Below, piece by piece: positions 56,611-64,000 of a stretch of DNA of 64,000 bases. Each line of letters opens with the position of its first letter. Position 1 is the stretch's first letter. This stretch comes from Candidatus Caldarchaeum subterraneum (GTDB lineage Archaea > Thermoproteota > Nitrososphaeria_A > Caldarchaeales > Caldarchaeaceae): the NCBI GenBank assembly GCA_937934305.1, contig CALHAG010000002.1, positions 77,263-141,262 of the forward strand, read 5' to 3'. The notes beneath the pieces are model-generated. The model ran no database searches, was not told where the DNA came from, and saw only the letters and a list, made by a program, of their open reading frames with translations. A program made the position numbers and the translations under genes.

Positions 56611-57192
56611 TCAAGAGGCCTCCGCCATAGCTGTGTCCTCGTTGCCGAGAAATGAGCTGATTTTTCTGAAGTCTTTCTCCAGAAGCCTTAGTTTGCGCCT
56701 TGTCCCGTCTACTAGGTTCAGGGATGCATCTACTACGTTGACGTAGTTCAGCACGCTGCTGCCTATGATTAGGCCGGGCTCTGTCCTCAGGTCCTCCACC
56801 TGTAGCCCCGATATCCTGTCTCTTGTTATCAGCTCTCCCCCTATTGAGACGTGCCCTCCTCTGTAGACCGTGATAGGTACCCGGCTCCATCTTTCCCTGA
56901 GCTTCATCAGGCCGTATGCGATAACTGCTCCGAAAAGAATGGGGGGCAGAGCGGATAGAGGCGACCTTATGGCGAGCAGGCCTATGAATATGGAGAAAAA
57001 CGCCACGAGCCCGATTATCCACTCTACTATGAGCTGGGGTATTGTTCTGAAGCGTCTAACTTTGACTAGGGGCTGGAGCTCATTGAGGCTCATAGTCTCA
57101 CCTTCAGCAGCTTCGCGGCCTCTTCCGGGCTTAGCCCAAGCTTCTTGAAGCTGTTCTGGTATCCGCATGCTGGGCAGATGACGTATATCCAA
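56611..57192 (-). CDS. Membrane protein
   Basis: Two TM segments; likely start at internal MSLNELQPLVKV. Confidence 0.6.
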   Translation of the reverse strand: MDIRHLPSMRIPEQLQEAWAKPGRGREAAEGETMSLNELQPLVKVRRFRTIPQLIVEWIIGLVAFFSIFIGLLAIRSPLSALPPILFGAVIAYGLMKLRERWSRVPITVYRGGHVSIGGELITRDRISGLQVEDLRTEPGLIIGSSVLNYVNVVDASLNLVDGTRRKLRLLEKDFRKISSFLGNEDTAMAEAS

Positions 57193-57293
57193 TACTTTAC
57201 GCCGTTGACCTCAACCCCTCCGCTATGCGGATAGCTCTCCACGCGGCCGCCTTCGAGGCCGTCTCCACAGCTTACGCATCTAAGAGTTTTCAT
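57090..57293 (-). CDS. Small zinc-ribbon protein
   Basis: LRCVSCGDGLEGG...YVICPACGYQN; promoter GGCC-TAATCCGG-ATAAATCC. Confidence 0.65.
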   Translation of the reverse strand: MKTLRCVSCGDGLEGGRVESYPHSGGVEVNGVKYWIYVICPACGYQNSFKKLGLSPEEAAKLLKVRL

Positions 57294-57314
57294 GCTCCTA
57301 CTGTGTTCTGGGAT

Positions 57315-57350
57315 GGATTTATCCGGATTAGGCCTTATCCAGATATATCC
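57315..57350. promoter_or_regulatory. Bidirectional GGCC-centred promoter
   Basis: GGATTTATCCGGATTAGGCCTTATCCAGATATATCC. Confidence 0.65.
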
Positions 57351-57797
57351 ATGGCCAATCTATTGGCCGGTGGAGTGTCTACTCTGGACGACTATGGCGA
57401 GCCTTCTGTCGATACTGGGATTACGGCCGAGTATGTGATGAGGCTTATCGAAAGTGGCCAAGGTAGACCGGTTAAGATAATGGGTAAAACGGTGGGATAC
57501 CTTTACCCTACCCGTTTCGGGAAACTCTATGTAACGAAGAGAGCTGATTCGGAGCTTTTTCTAAAGTATGACAGCTTCGGTATAAGCGACTCGGTGCTCC
57601 GCATGGTGGCTGCAAACGGCGCTGAGAAGGTGGCAATCATCCATGCCGGCGTCGATGTATATTTGAGCGATGTCCAGCAATGGTTCACCGACGCTATACG
57701 GCACTGGTGGGCTGAGGGCCACGAGCTTCAGCTACATCTTCCTAGGAGGCTGATGAAAAAGCTTCCACGGGAGCGCCAGCTCCAAGAAACATCTTAA
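57351..57797 (+). CDS. Hypothetical protein
   Basis: ATGGCCAATCTATTGGCC start, or leaderless GTG at 57375; promoter GGCC-TTATCCAG-ATATATCC. Confidence 0.55.
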   Translation: MANLLAGGVSTLDDYGEPSVDTGITAEYVMRLIESGQGRPVKIMGKTVGYLYPTRFGKLYVTKRADSELFLKYDSFGISDSVLRMVAANGAEKVAIIHAGVDVYLSDVQQWFTDAIRHWWAEGHELQLHLPRRLMKKLPRERQLQETS

Positions 57798-58053
57798 TCC
57801 TGTTTATCATCTCGTCGAGGACCCTTAGCCCCTCTCTCCTCATAGAGACTTCATCTCGTGTTTTCGATTGGCTCAAGCTTTTCACGAACATGTTTCTGAG
57901 TAAGGCCTTTTCATTCTCAAGTATCTGTAGAAGTTTCTGTAACTCTGACGGGTCTCCACCGTTTCTTAGAATCGAGAGCGCGGCGTTGTAGGCTTCCGCA
58001 GCCCTCTCGGTGAAGATGAACAACACACCCCCCGCTTTCACAGGATATACCAT
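57742..58053 (-). CDS. Hypothetical helical protein
   Basis: 103-aa ORF facing the 58-kb array. Confidence 0.5.
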   Translation of the reverse strand: MVYPVKAGGVLFIFTERAAEAYNAALSILRNGGDPSELQKLLQILENEKALLRNMFVKSLSQSKTRDEVSMRREGLRVLDEMINRIKMFLGAGAPVEAFSSAS

Positions 58054-58091
58054 AATTCCTGATGGATAAAAGATGATGAAAATCGTTCCTG

Positions 58092-58412
58092 TTGACTATA
58101 TATGGTCAAGTCCCCTCTCTAGAAAGCCGAAATTTTCAGGGATTAGGCCAGATTATCCTCTGACCGAAATTAGTCAGAGAGTATTACTCCTCTAGATACG
58201 TGAGGGCTGCTTTGACAATATATGGTCAACCCCCTGCCCATAGAAGTGCAAAATTTTGGCGATTTAGGCCGGATTATCTGGTGACCGAAAATACCCGAAA
58301 AGTATTACCGCTTTTTGACCATATATGGTCAACCTGCCTCTCTAGAAACCAAAAATTTCCGGGAATTAGGCCGGATTATCTGCTGACCGAAATTAGTCAA
58401 AAAAGCATACCT
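58092..58412. repeat. Three-unit array of the promoter-like/palindrome repeat (- orientation)
   Basis: Palindromes at 58092-58109, 58212-58229 and 58315-58332; GGCC-TAATTCCC/TAAATCGC/TAATCCCT then AAATTT on the minus strand. Confidence 0.88.
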
Positions 58413-58421
58413 GTTATTGCT

Positions 58422-58913
58422 TTAGGGGTTCCGAGCCATATTCTCTGGCGTTAGCAAAAGGCCTCTCATTTCCGCCATGTATTTCAGCTCGGGGCCTACC
58501 GTGAGCGGTATGTAGCATGCGTGTAAAACGTCTGATACCTTATACGACTTTGCAACGGTCGCGATGCATGTAGAATCTCTGTGGCTAACTATTGTTACTG
58601 GCTTGCTTTGGAAGTAGATGGTGTAGCCATCTTTAAGGAAGGGTGGGCGGATGTGTATATGCACGACTGTGTAGTGGTCGCTGTCGCCTATCTCATAGAA
58701 TTTGGAGTGAAAGTTTTTCATGATATAGGTTTGGGACTTGATGGTGACATCGTATATGTATATACTGGTGGGCATGTACATCTCAATGGCTGTGGCTTTT
58801 TTCTTCGGAACGTATCTAACCGCGTTAAACATCTGCTTCACCCTGTCCCAGACCAGCTCGCATCTCCTCTGCGGACTCAGTTTCCAGAAGCTCATGCTGA
58901 GCCCGTTATTCAT
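58422..58913 (-). CDS. Hypothetical protein, FtsZ-like operon
   Basis: 163-aa ORF next to the array. Confidence 0.6.
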   Translation of the reverse strand: MNNGLSMSFWKLSPQRRCELVWDRVKQMFNAVRYVPKKKATAIEMYMPTSIYIYDVTIKSQTYIMKNFHSKFYEIGDSDHYTVVHIHIRPPFLKDGYTIYFQSKPVTIVSHRDSTCIATVAKSYKVSDVLHACYIPLTVGPELKYMAEMRGLLLTPENMARNP

Positions 58914-59152
58914 CCATCTTCACCTATTAGCCTCCTTATTCTATGGCCTATGTGCGGAGCTTGTTTATCTACTCTCTTGGCCAGCCTCTTCATTATTTTT
59001 CTCGTATGCGATTTCCCGATTATGGAGACCATGCTTCTGTAGAGGCTCACCATGTAGTCGAACTGGATGCTTGTTTGTATAAGTGCTATAGTGTCTTGGT
59101 CAAGCATCGACGCCAGCTCTTTCTCCACAAGGTTCTGTAGCCGGTTATGCAT
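58910..59152 (-). CDS. Small basic protein, FtsZ-like operon
   Basis: 80-aa ORF with overlapping start/stop. Confidence 0.55.
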   Translation of the reverse strand: MHNRLQNLVEKELASMLDQDTIALIQTSIQFDYMVSLYRSMVSIIGKSHTRKIMKRLAKRVDKQAPHIGHRIRRLIGEDG

Positions 59153-60155
59153 AGAGCTTCACGCCTCCAATTAGGAGGGTGACGTAGGTTTTTTCAGACT
59201 CGGGCCGTGTGGTTAGAAGCGTCTTGATTTCCGAGATTCTGGCTTGTAGAATATGGCTGAGCTGCTCCGGCAGAGCCTCTGCCGCCGCGGGCGTCAGCCC
59301 CCGCCCACCTGCCTCGATTATCGCCAAGCTGGATACTTTGCCGAACCCTTTCTGAATAGGCGCCAACGTGCTAGAGTTATGCGCCGATAGGTTGGCTATC
59401 TCGGATGGGGAGGGCAGGCTCCAGTGCATCGCGAGCACGGGCCCCGGCTTTAAAACGCGTCTGAGGTCGCTGCTGTCTATCACTGTTATCGCCCTGGCGC
59501 TGGTGAAGGCCCTCAGGGTCGCTGTAAGAGGCTTCAATATCCTCTCGTTAACAAGGTTCAGCGCTTTTATGAAATCCATGTCCAGCGAGTCCCCTATGAG
59601 GTATGAGTTGCTTGCTGGAATGGTTGGCGCATGTTTGCATGCGCGCTCCAGCGCCTTGAAGGCTCTTTTACTGGTCTCCGGCCCCTCCCATGAGAAGGGC
59701 AGCGTGCATATGCCTAGGACAGCGGCGTTTGGATAGTTTTTCGCTAGGTCGGAGAGGAGCTCGGGGCCGGCGCCTGAGCCGCACCCATACCCTGCGGTGA
59801 ATATCACAGGTATCAGGTCTATTCTCTCCATTCCCTTCTCCTCCGCCACTTTCCTAGGCATTTCGATTATCTCTCTACGTGCCGGGTGCTCTAGGTAGTC
59901 TCTTCTCCCCTTTTCAGGGTCCATGCCGCTTCCTGTTCCGTCGCCTATTAGGAAGAGGTGCCTGTCCACGTGTTTGCTCAACGCCTCTATGTCGGCTTTG
60001 CTGCTGCTGATGCATACAGGCTCGATGTTTTCAAGCCTCTGGAGGATTCTTCTCCCACCCGGCCCGACGCCTGTGACAGCCGTGGCGGCTATCCTGCTTC
60101 CACCGCTTCCCACCCCGTAGAGGACTGGAACCGCTATAACGGGCCTCGACATCAT
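59145..60155 (-). CDS. Divergent FtsZ/tubulin-superfamily GTPase
   Basis: T1 GVGSGGS; T3 IGDGTGSGMDPEKGRRDYLEH; T4 FTAGYGCGSGAGPELLSDLAKN; T7-like ITVIDSSDLRRVL. Confidence 0.85.
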   Translation of the reverse strand: MMSRPVIAVPVLYGVGSGGSRIAATAVTGVGPGGRRILQRLENIEPVCISSSKADIEALSKHVDRHLFLIGDGTGSGMDPEKGRRDYLEHPARREIIEMPRKVAEEKGMERIDLIPVIFTAGYGCGSGAGPELLSDLAKNYPNAAVLGICTLPFSWEGPETSKRAFKALERACKHAPTIPASNSYLIGDSLDMDFIKALNLVNERILKPLTATLRAFTSARAITVIDSSDLRRVLKPGPVLAMHWSLPSPSEIANLSAHNSSTLAPIQKGFGKVSSLAIIEAGGRGLTPAAAEALPEQLSHILQARISEIKTLLTTRPESEKTYVTLLIGGVKLYA

Positions 60156-60355
60156 GCCTTGTCCACCTCAAGGATAGACAAGAGCTCATCCGCTAGCTGA
60201 GCGTAGCCGTCAGCCGCCAGCCTGTCGGCAGCTTTCTTCAAAATATATGAGATGAAGATGTCGGCGACCTGTTCCGCTGCCCCTCTAGCCTCTAGGAAGA
60301 GGGTTATTTTTTCGAGCGCTTGCTCGAATGTGTCTTCATGTTTTAGGCGAAGCAT
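60152..60355 (-). CDS. Small helical protein, FtsZ-like operon
   Basis: 67-aa ORF overlapping the GTPase start; may extend upstream. Confidence 0.55.
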   Translation of the reverse strand: MLRLKHEDTFEQALEKITLFLEARGAAEQVADIFISYILKKAADRLAADGYAQLADELLSILEVDKA

Positions 60356-60419
60356 CTCGGGTAGCGGCTGATAGATTTCTCTGCAGGCGTCGATGACGTA
60401 TCTTGTCAGCTCAGGTGGG

Positions 60420-61004
60420 CTAAACGGCTTCGACCGCTTCCATCACCGCCGCAAACAGGAGAAGTAGAGCGGCTATCGGAGCGTTTTTCGACAACATCTC
60501 GTAATACTTTGTCCTGAATTCTCCGCTCTCTAGTTGCGAGGCCTTGTACAGGGTGTGGGCGGCGATGAAGACGTACATGAACTCGAATGGTATGAATAAT
60601 GCGAAGCCTCTCAGGGCTATGGCCGGGGCCAGAGGCAGCGCCAGCATGGCCATGTAGAAAGAGGATATGAACCGGAGACCTGTTCTGAACAGTTTCCAGC
60701 CCCCGTTTCCGCCGAGCATTCTCCACCGGCCTGTCATTTTATGGCTGGCATGAATGAGAACAGGTGATGCGAAAACCATCATCAGCCCGGTGGCGTTGTT
60801 GAACACGATGGCTGCGTAGGCTGACAATAATTGGTTGCCGGTGGCGGGGTAAACCACTTGGTAAACCATGATTAGCCGGCCAAGCAGCACAAGCCCCTGG
60901 GGAGAATTGTAGATTATCTTGATGAGCTCCGCCGGCCCGATGGCTGTCGCCAAAACCATCGATACCAGAGAAACAGCCGCGAAAGAGATGAGCGGGAGCC
61001 TCAT
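60420..61004 (-). CDS. Polytopic membrane protein
   Basis: Multiple TM segments. Confidence 0.65.
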   Translation of the reverse strand: MRLPLISFAAVSLVSMVLATAIGPAELIKIIYNSPQGLVLLGRLIMVYQVVYPATGNQLLSAYAAIVFNNATGLMMVFASPVLIHASHKMTGRWRMLGGNGGWKLFRTGLRFISSFYMAMLALPLAPAIALRGFALFIPFEFMYVFIAAHTLYKASQLESGEFRTKYYEMLSKNAPIAALLLLFAAVMEAVEAV

Positions 61005-63745
61005 TCCACCACCCCCAGCGATAGGGCGAGCGCGCGGGGCACCTCCTCCGATATGGGTCTGCCGTAGAGCCTGGACATGATGACTTCTGCGACGAGCTGG
61101 GCATCGTCTTCAGACATTACTTCCAGCAGGTACTTTTTCAGAGCGTCCTCGCCTTCTGCTAGGCTCTGCGCCAGCTCCGGCAGCAGGGCCTGAGCAACCT
61201 CCAGCCCCTCCGCTTCGGCTTGAATATGCTGTCTAAGCTTTTGACGGGCTTTTTCGAGGTCGAGGGTGACTTTGACTGTTTTTAGCCTGTTTATGACCTG
61301 TTCTGGGAGGCTTTCATATATGGCGGGATGGGTTAGCAGTATTAGTTTGCTTGGCTCAACCCTGTTTACGACTCCTTTGAGGAGCCGGAGCGGCTTGTAC
61401 CCCTCCTCCACATCTAGGGTCCTCATTCTCCGCCGAGGATACCTGCCTCTCGTGAGGATTAGGAGGCATGGTCCGCCTTGGATGTATCTCGCCAAAACAT
61501 CCTCTGAAACTGTTCTCGCCGCTTTCTCGAGGTCGTAGACACGTCCTTTTCCTCTGAAGCGTGAAGCGATTATGGAGGTTGGGAGGCCGGGTGCGAGGAT
61601 GTATGAGCCGTCAAGCAGGTAGGCGGTGCCGAATATGCTCCATTTCTCGGGCAGCTCGTCCAGAGGTATAGTATCTTCTATAGATGTGGAAGCGGGTTGT
61701 TGAACCCGCTCAACCACTCTAGATTCTTTCTCCTGTTTCTCGGTTTCCGGCAGAGTGTGTATTTCCTCAGGTTGCTCAGGTTCTTGTTGTTTCTCCTCCT
61801 CCTTTGTTAGAGGTTTATTCTCTGTGGTCTGCTCGGTTACAGGGATTGTCGCCGCTGTTCTATCCATGTTTTCGACGATGCTTGACCTGTACTCTTGCAC
61901 GGCGTAGGGCAGCAGTGTTGCTAGGCTTGTTGCCAGCGCGGCCACCTCGTCACTATCTATTAGCCCTTTGTCCCTCGCTATGGTGAACGCGGCTTTGTAC
62001 GCTGCTTTCTCGACGTCTTCGCTGCCAGCTATTTGTTCTGCTGCGGCCTTGAATTCTTCAGGGTCCACGTCTAGTCCGGCCAGCTCATCCACCAGCCACT
62101 TGGGCAGCTCCCATGTGGTCTGGGAGCCTGACGAGGCTCTGACAAGTACGGGGGGCTTCTCTATACGGGGCTGTTGAGCTGGCTTAGGCTCCTCGACCAC
62201 TACACGTGGTTGAGTTTTCGCCGTCTCTATGGATACTGGTTTAGGCTTCTGCGGAGGCTTCGGCTTCTCTTCGGGTTCTTTATGTTCTTGGGTTATCTTT
62301 GGCCTGGTTTCCACATGGGTTTCCGCAGGCTCCTCCTCTCTTGTTTCCTCCTGTAGTTTGGCGCCGCATGAGACACAGTGTTTGAAGCTTTCAAAGGCCT
62401 TGGCGCCGCATTTGGGGCATTTTATCAGCTTGACCACCTGCTCCGGCTCGGCATGTTTCTCCTCTCCCTCCAGCTTGAAGCCTAGGTCGAAAATCGATAT
62501 GCCGCGTGCTTCATACACCACTGTGTCGAGTCCTATGAGGTGTCTGGGGATGGTGAATGGGTCTCCTCCACGCCGTGTAATCTCTGCTCTGGCCTTTTCT
62601 ATAGCGGGGTCCTCCAGCGCCAATTGGACGGATAATCGTATAAGGGCATCGGCTGCGGAGGAGAGGGATGCTTGTGAATGGTAGCCGGCTATGCTTGACC
62701 CTGTTGCGGCGTTGTATTCGTTGACTGTTTCATGGTACAGCCTCTCCCTCATCTTGGGGGAAATGGGGATGACTGATGCAAGCATTAGATATGCTGTGGT
62801 TAGACGGTCTATGTCTCTGCCGTGTAGGACCTCCTCAACCGGGTCCACTTCCAGCCATAGCCAGCCTCTCTTGATTATCATGCTTTTGCTGGCTTGGCTG
62901 AACGCTGCTTTGGCGACGCCCAGCCTCCTCTGGAACTCTTCCTCTCTCCTCCTCTTTTCTCTGGCTGCTGCGGCGGCTTTGTATGAGGCGTAGGCTCCTG
63001 CGGAGGCTGCGACAGCCCCTATCATAAACGGAAGGTATTGCATCAGGGAGTTGAGCATGTTTCCTAGCGGCTGTTCTCCGCCTGGTTTCTCTGTCGAGGT
63101 TTCGGGTGGTGGAGATGTCTGCGGAAGCGTGAGCACCAGTGTTAGCGAGATGTTGGACATTGGCTGCAGCGTTATGTCTGGCCGGGGTGACGCCGCTGCA
63201 TATGGGTCGCCGACCCATTCCTTGAAGCTGCAGCCCTGTCTAATCGTCGGCCTTATTCCAACCGCTTCTCCGTACCTGATGGGCCCTATGATGTATGTGT
63301 CGCCTTCTTTCTTAACCGGTTTTGTCGACTGTATGGAGTATAGGCATTCGGCTGGGCTGGCTGTTATGGAGACGTAGCTGGGAGGTGTCCGCTTTGCTTT
63401 GATGGTGAAGGATGCGGGATAGTTCAGCACCAGCGAGTATCTTGTGCCGTACACCTTCTCCAATGTGACGTCGTTGACCAGCACAGGGTCTCTGCAATCC
63501 TCGCTTATCTCGTAGGAGATTGTCACCACCTCGCCTCTCGGTATCGGCTCAGTCACCCATCTGGAGCCTGTGGATGTTAGCTTGACAGGCTGCGCCCTCG
63601 TCTCGCTGAATACGGCCACCCTTGCTACGCATTCAAACGGGTCGGCGTTCACTTCAACGGTCACGTTCTCCTCGGCCCTGGTCGCTGAAACCAAGGCCGT
63701 TGCCAGCAGCAAAACCACGAGGAAGAGGCTACTCTTCTTCAACAA
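61001..63745 (-). CDS. Large secreted/TM protein with cytoplasmic zinc ribbon
   Basis: Signal peptide MLKKSSLFLVVLLLATALVSA; TM; IKCPKCGAKAFESFKHCVSCGAKL. Confidence 0.75.
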   Translation of the reverse strand: MLKKSSLFLVVLLLATALVSATRAEENVTVEVNADPFECVARVAVFSETRAQPVKLTSTGSRWVTEPIPRGEVVTISYEISEDCRDPVLVNDVTLEKVYGTRYSLVLNYPASFTIKAKRTPPSYVSITASPAECLYSIQSTKPVKKEGDTYIIGPIRYGEAVGIRPTIRQGCSFKEWVGDPYAAASPRPDITLQPMSNISLTLVLTLPQTSPPPETSTEKPGGEQPLGNMLNSLMQYLPFMIGAVAASAGAYASYKAAAAAREKRRREEEFQRRLGVAKAAFSQASKSMIIKRGWLWLEVDPVEEVLHGRDIDRLTTAYLMLASVIPISPKMRERLYHETVNEYNAATGSSIAGYHSQASLSSAADALIRLSVQLALEDPAIEKARAEITRRGGDPFTIPRHLIGLDTVVYEARGISIFDLGFKLEGEEKHAEPEQVVKLIKCPKCGAKAFESFKHCVSCGAKLQEETREEEPAETHVETRPKITQEHKEPEEKPKPPQKPKPVSIETAKTQPRVVVEEPKPAQQPRIEKPPVLVRASSGSQTTWELPKWLVDELAGLDVDPEEFKAAAEQIAGSEDVEKAAYKAAFTIARDKGLIDSDEVAALATSLATLLPYAVQEYRSSIVENMDRTAATIPVTEQTTENKPLTKEEEKQQEPEQPEEIHTLPETEKQEKESRVVERVQQPASTSIEDTIPLDELPEKWSIFGTAYLLDGSYILAPGLPTSIIASRFRGKGRVYDLEKAARTVSEDVLARYIQGGPCLLILTRGRYPRRRMRTLDVEEGYKPLRLLKGVVNRVEPSKLILLTHPAIYESLPEQVINRLKTVKVTLDLEKARQKLRQHIQAEAEGLEVAQALLPELAQSLAEGEDALKKYLLEVMSEDDAQLVAEVIMSRLYGRPISEEVPRALALSLGVVE

Positions 63746-64000
63746 CCATCCCCAGCCTCTTCAATCTGTTGTAGAGGCGGCTCCAGTTCTTCACCGGGTC
63801 CTCGCCCGGGTTGACCTGCCTCATCAGGGCTATGTAAGCTGTCTTGAGCTGCTCGATGGACTGTATCTGCGTGATAAGCTCCATCTCGGCTGACGTGAAC
63901 GTGTTTTGAACCTCTATGATGAAGAGCTGTCTCAGGGCCTTCGCCGCGTCGTCCAGCTCCTCTTTCTCTGCGAGGCTTCTCAGGTATGCGGTGGCTTTTA
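63729..64000 (-). CDS. CDS truncated by the window end
   Basis: Minus frame ...YIALMRQVNPGEDPVKNWSRLYNRLKRLGMVVEEE*. Confidence 0.5.
   Translation of the reverse strand, partial: KATAYLRSLAEKEELDDAAKALRQLFIIEVQNTFTSAEMELITQIQSIEQLKTAYIALMRQVNPGEDPVKNWSRLYNRLKRLGMVVEEE

Noticed and set aside
56569-57022. Arg-rich N-terminal part of ORF 56393..57022
   Set aside because: Overlaps membrane protein 56611..57192 out of frame; the real gene likely starts at MARRYSDGYRYCSRC
58092-58412. CRISPR array
   Set aside because: Whole ~103-120 bp units are similar throughout; no short constant repeat with unique spacers and no cas genes nearby

Overview
The window comes from an archaeal chromosome, probably a deep TACK-group (Thaumarchaeota/Aigarchaeota-like) lineage; I cannot place it more precisely. 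Positions 1-19.2 kb are mostly housekeeping: L3-L4-L23-L2-S19, an asparagine-synthase-like protein, an HD hydrolase, PriL, two MFS transporters, Fe/Mn SOD, endonuclease III, peroxiredoxin, IscA/HesB, RpoD-L18e-L13-S9-RpoN-enolase-S2, and a divergent family B DNA polymerase. From a tRNA-Arg(UCU) 3'-half-like sequence at ~19.4 kb to the end, gene content changes to that of a large integrated replicon or genomic island. It holds a PCNA-like protein, an XPB-like helicase, a SWIM-Hef-like helicase, Hjc, HerA+NurA, DprA, class II RNR, an SPL-like radical SAM protein, many tiny zinc-ribbon proteins, a signal peptidase/filament-like operon, an HtpX protease, J-domain and STAS-like proteins, large secreted/TM proteins and a divergent FtsZ/tubulin-like GTPase. 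Two signals stand out. (1) A region-specific promoter, GGCC-T(T/C)ATCCGG-TTAAAT with a constant 8-nt gap, lies ~22-35 nt upstream of many starts, implying leaderless mRNAs. (2) A ~103-120 bp repeat, with 3 units at 58.1-58.4 kb and 2 inverted units at 38.2 kb, has a GGCC-N8-AAATTT promoter-like core followed ~20 nt later by an 18-bp palindrome TTGACCATATATGGTCAA. The 58 kb array abuts the FtsZ/tubulin-like operon, suggesting an undescribed segregation, copy-control or small-RNA system. No integrase, replication initiator, capsid gene or CRISPR array was recognised.
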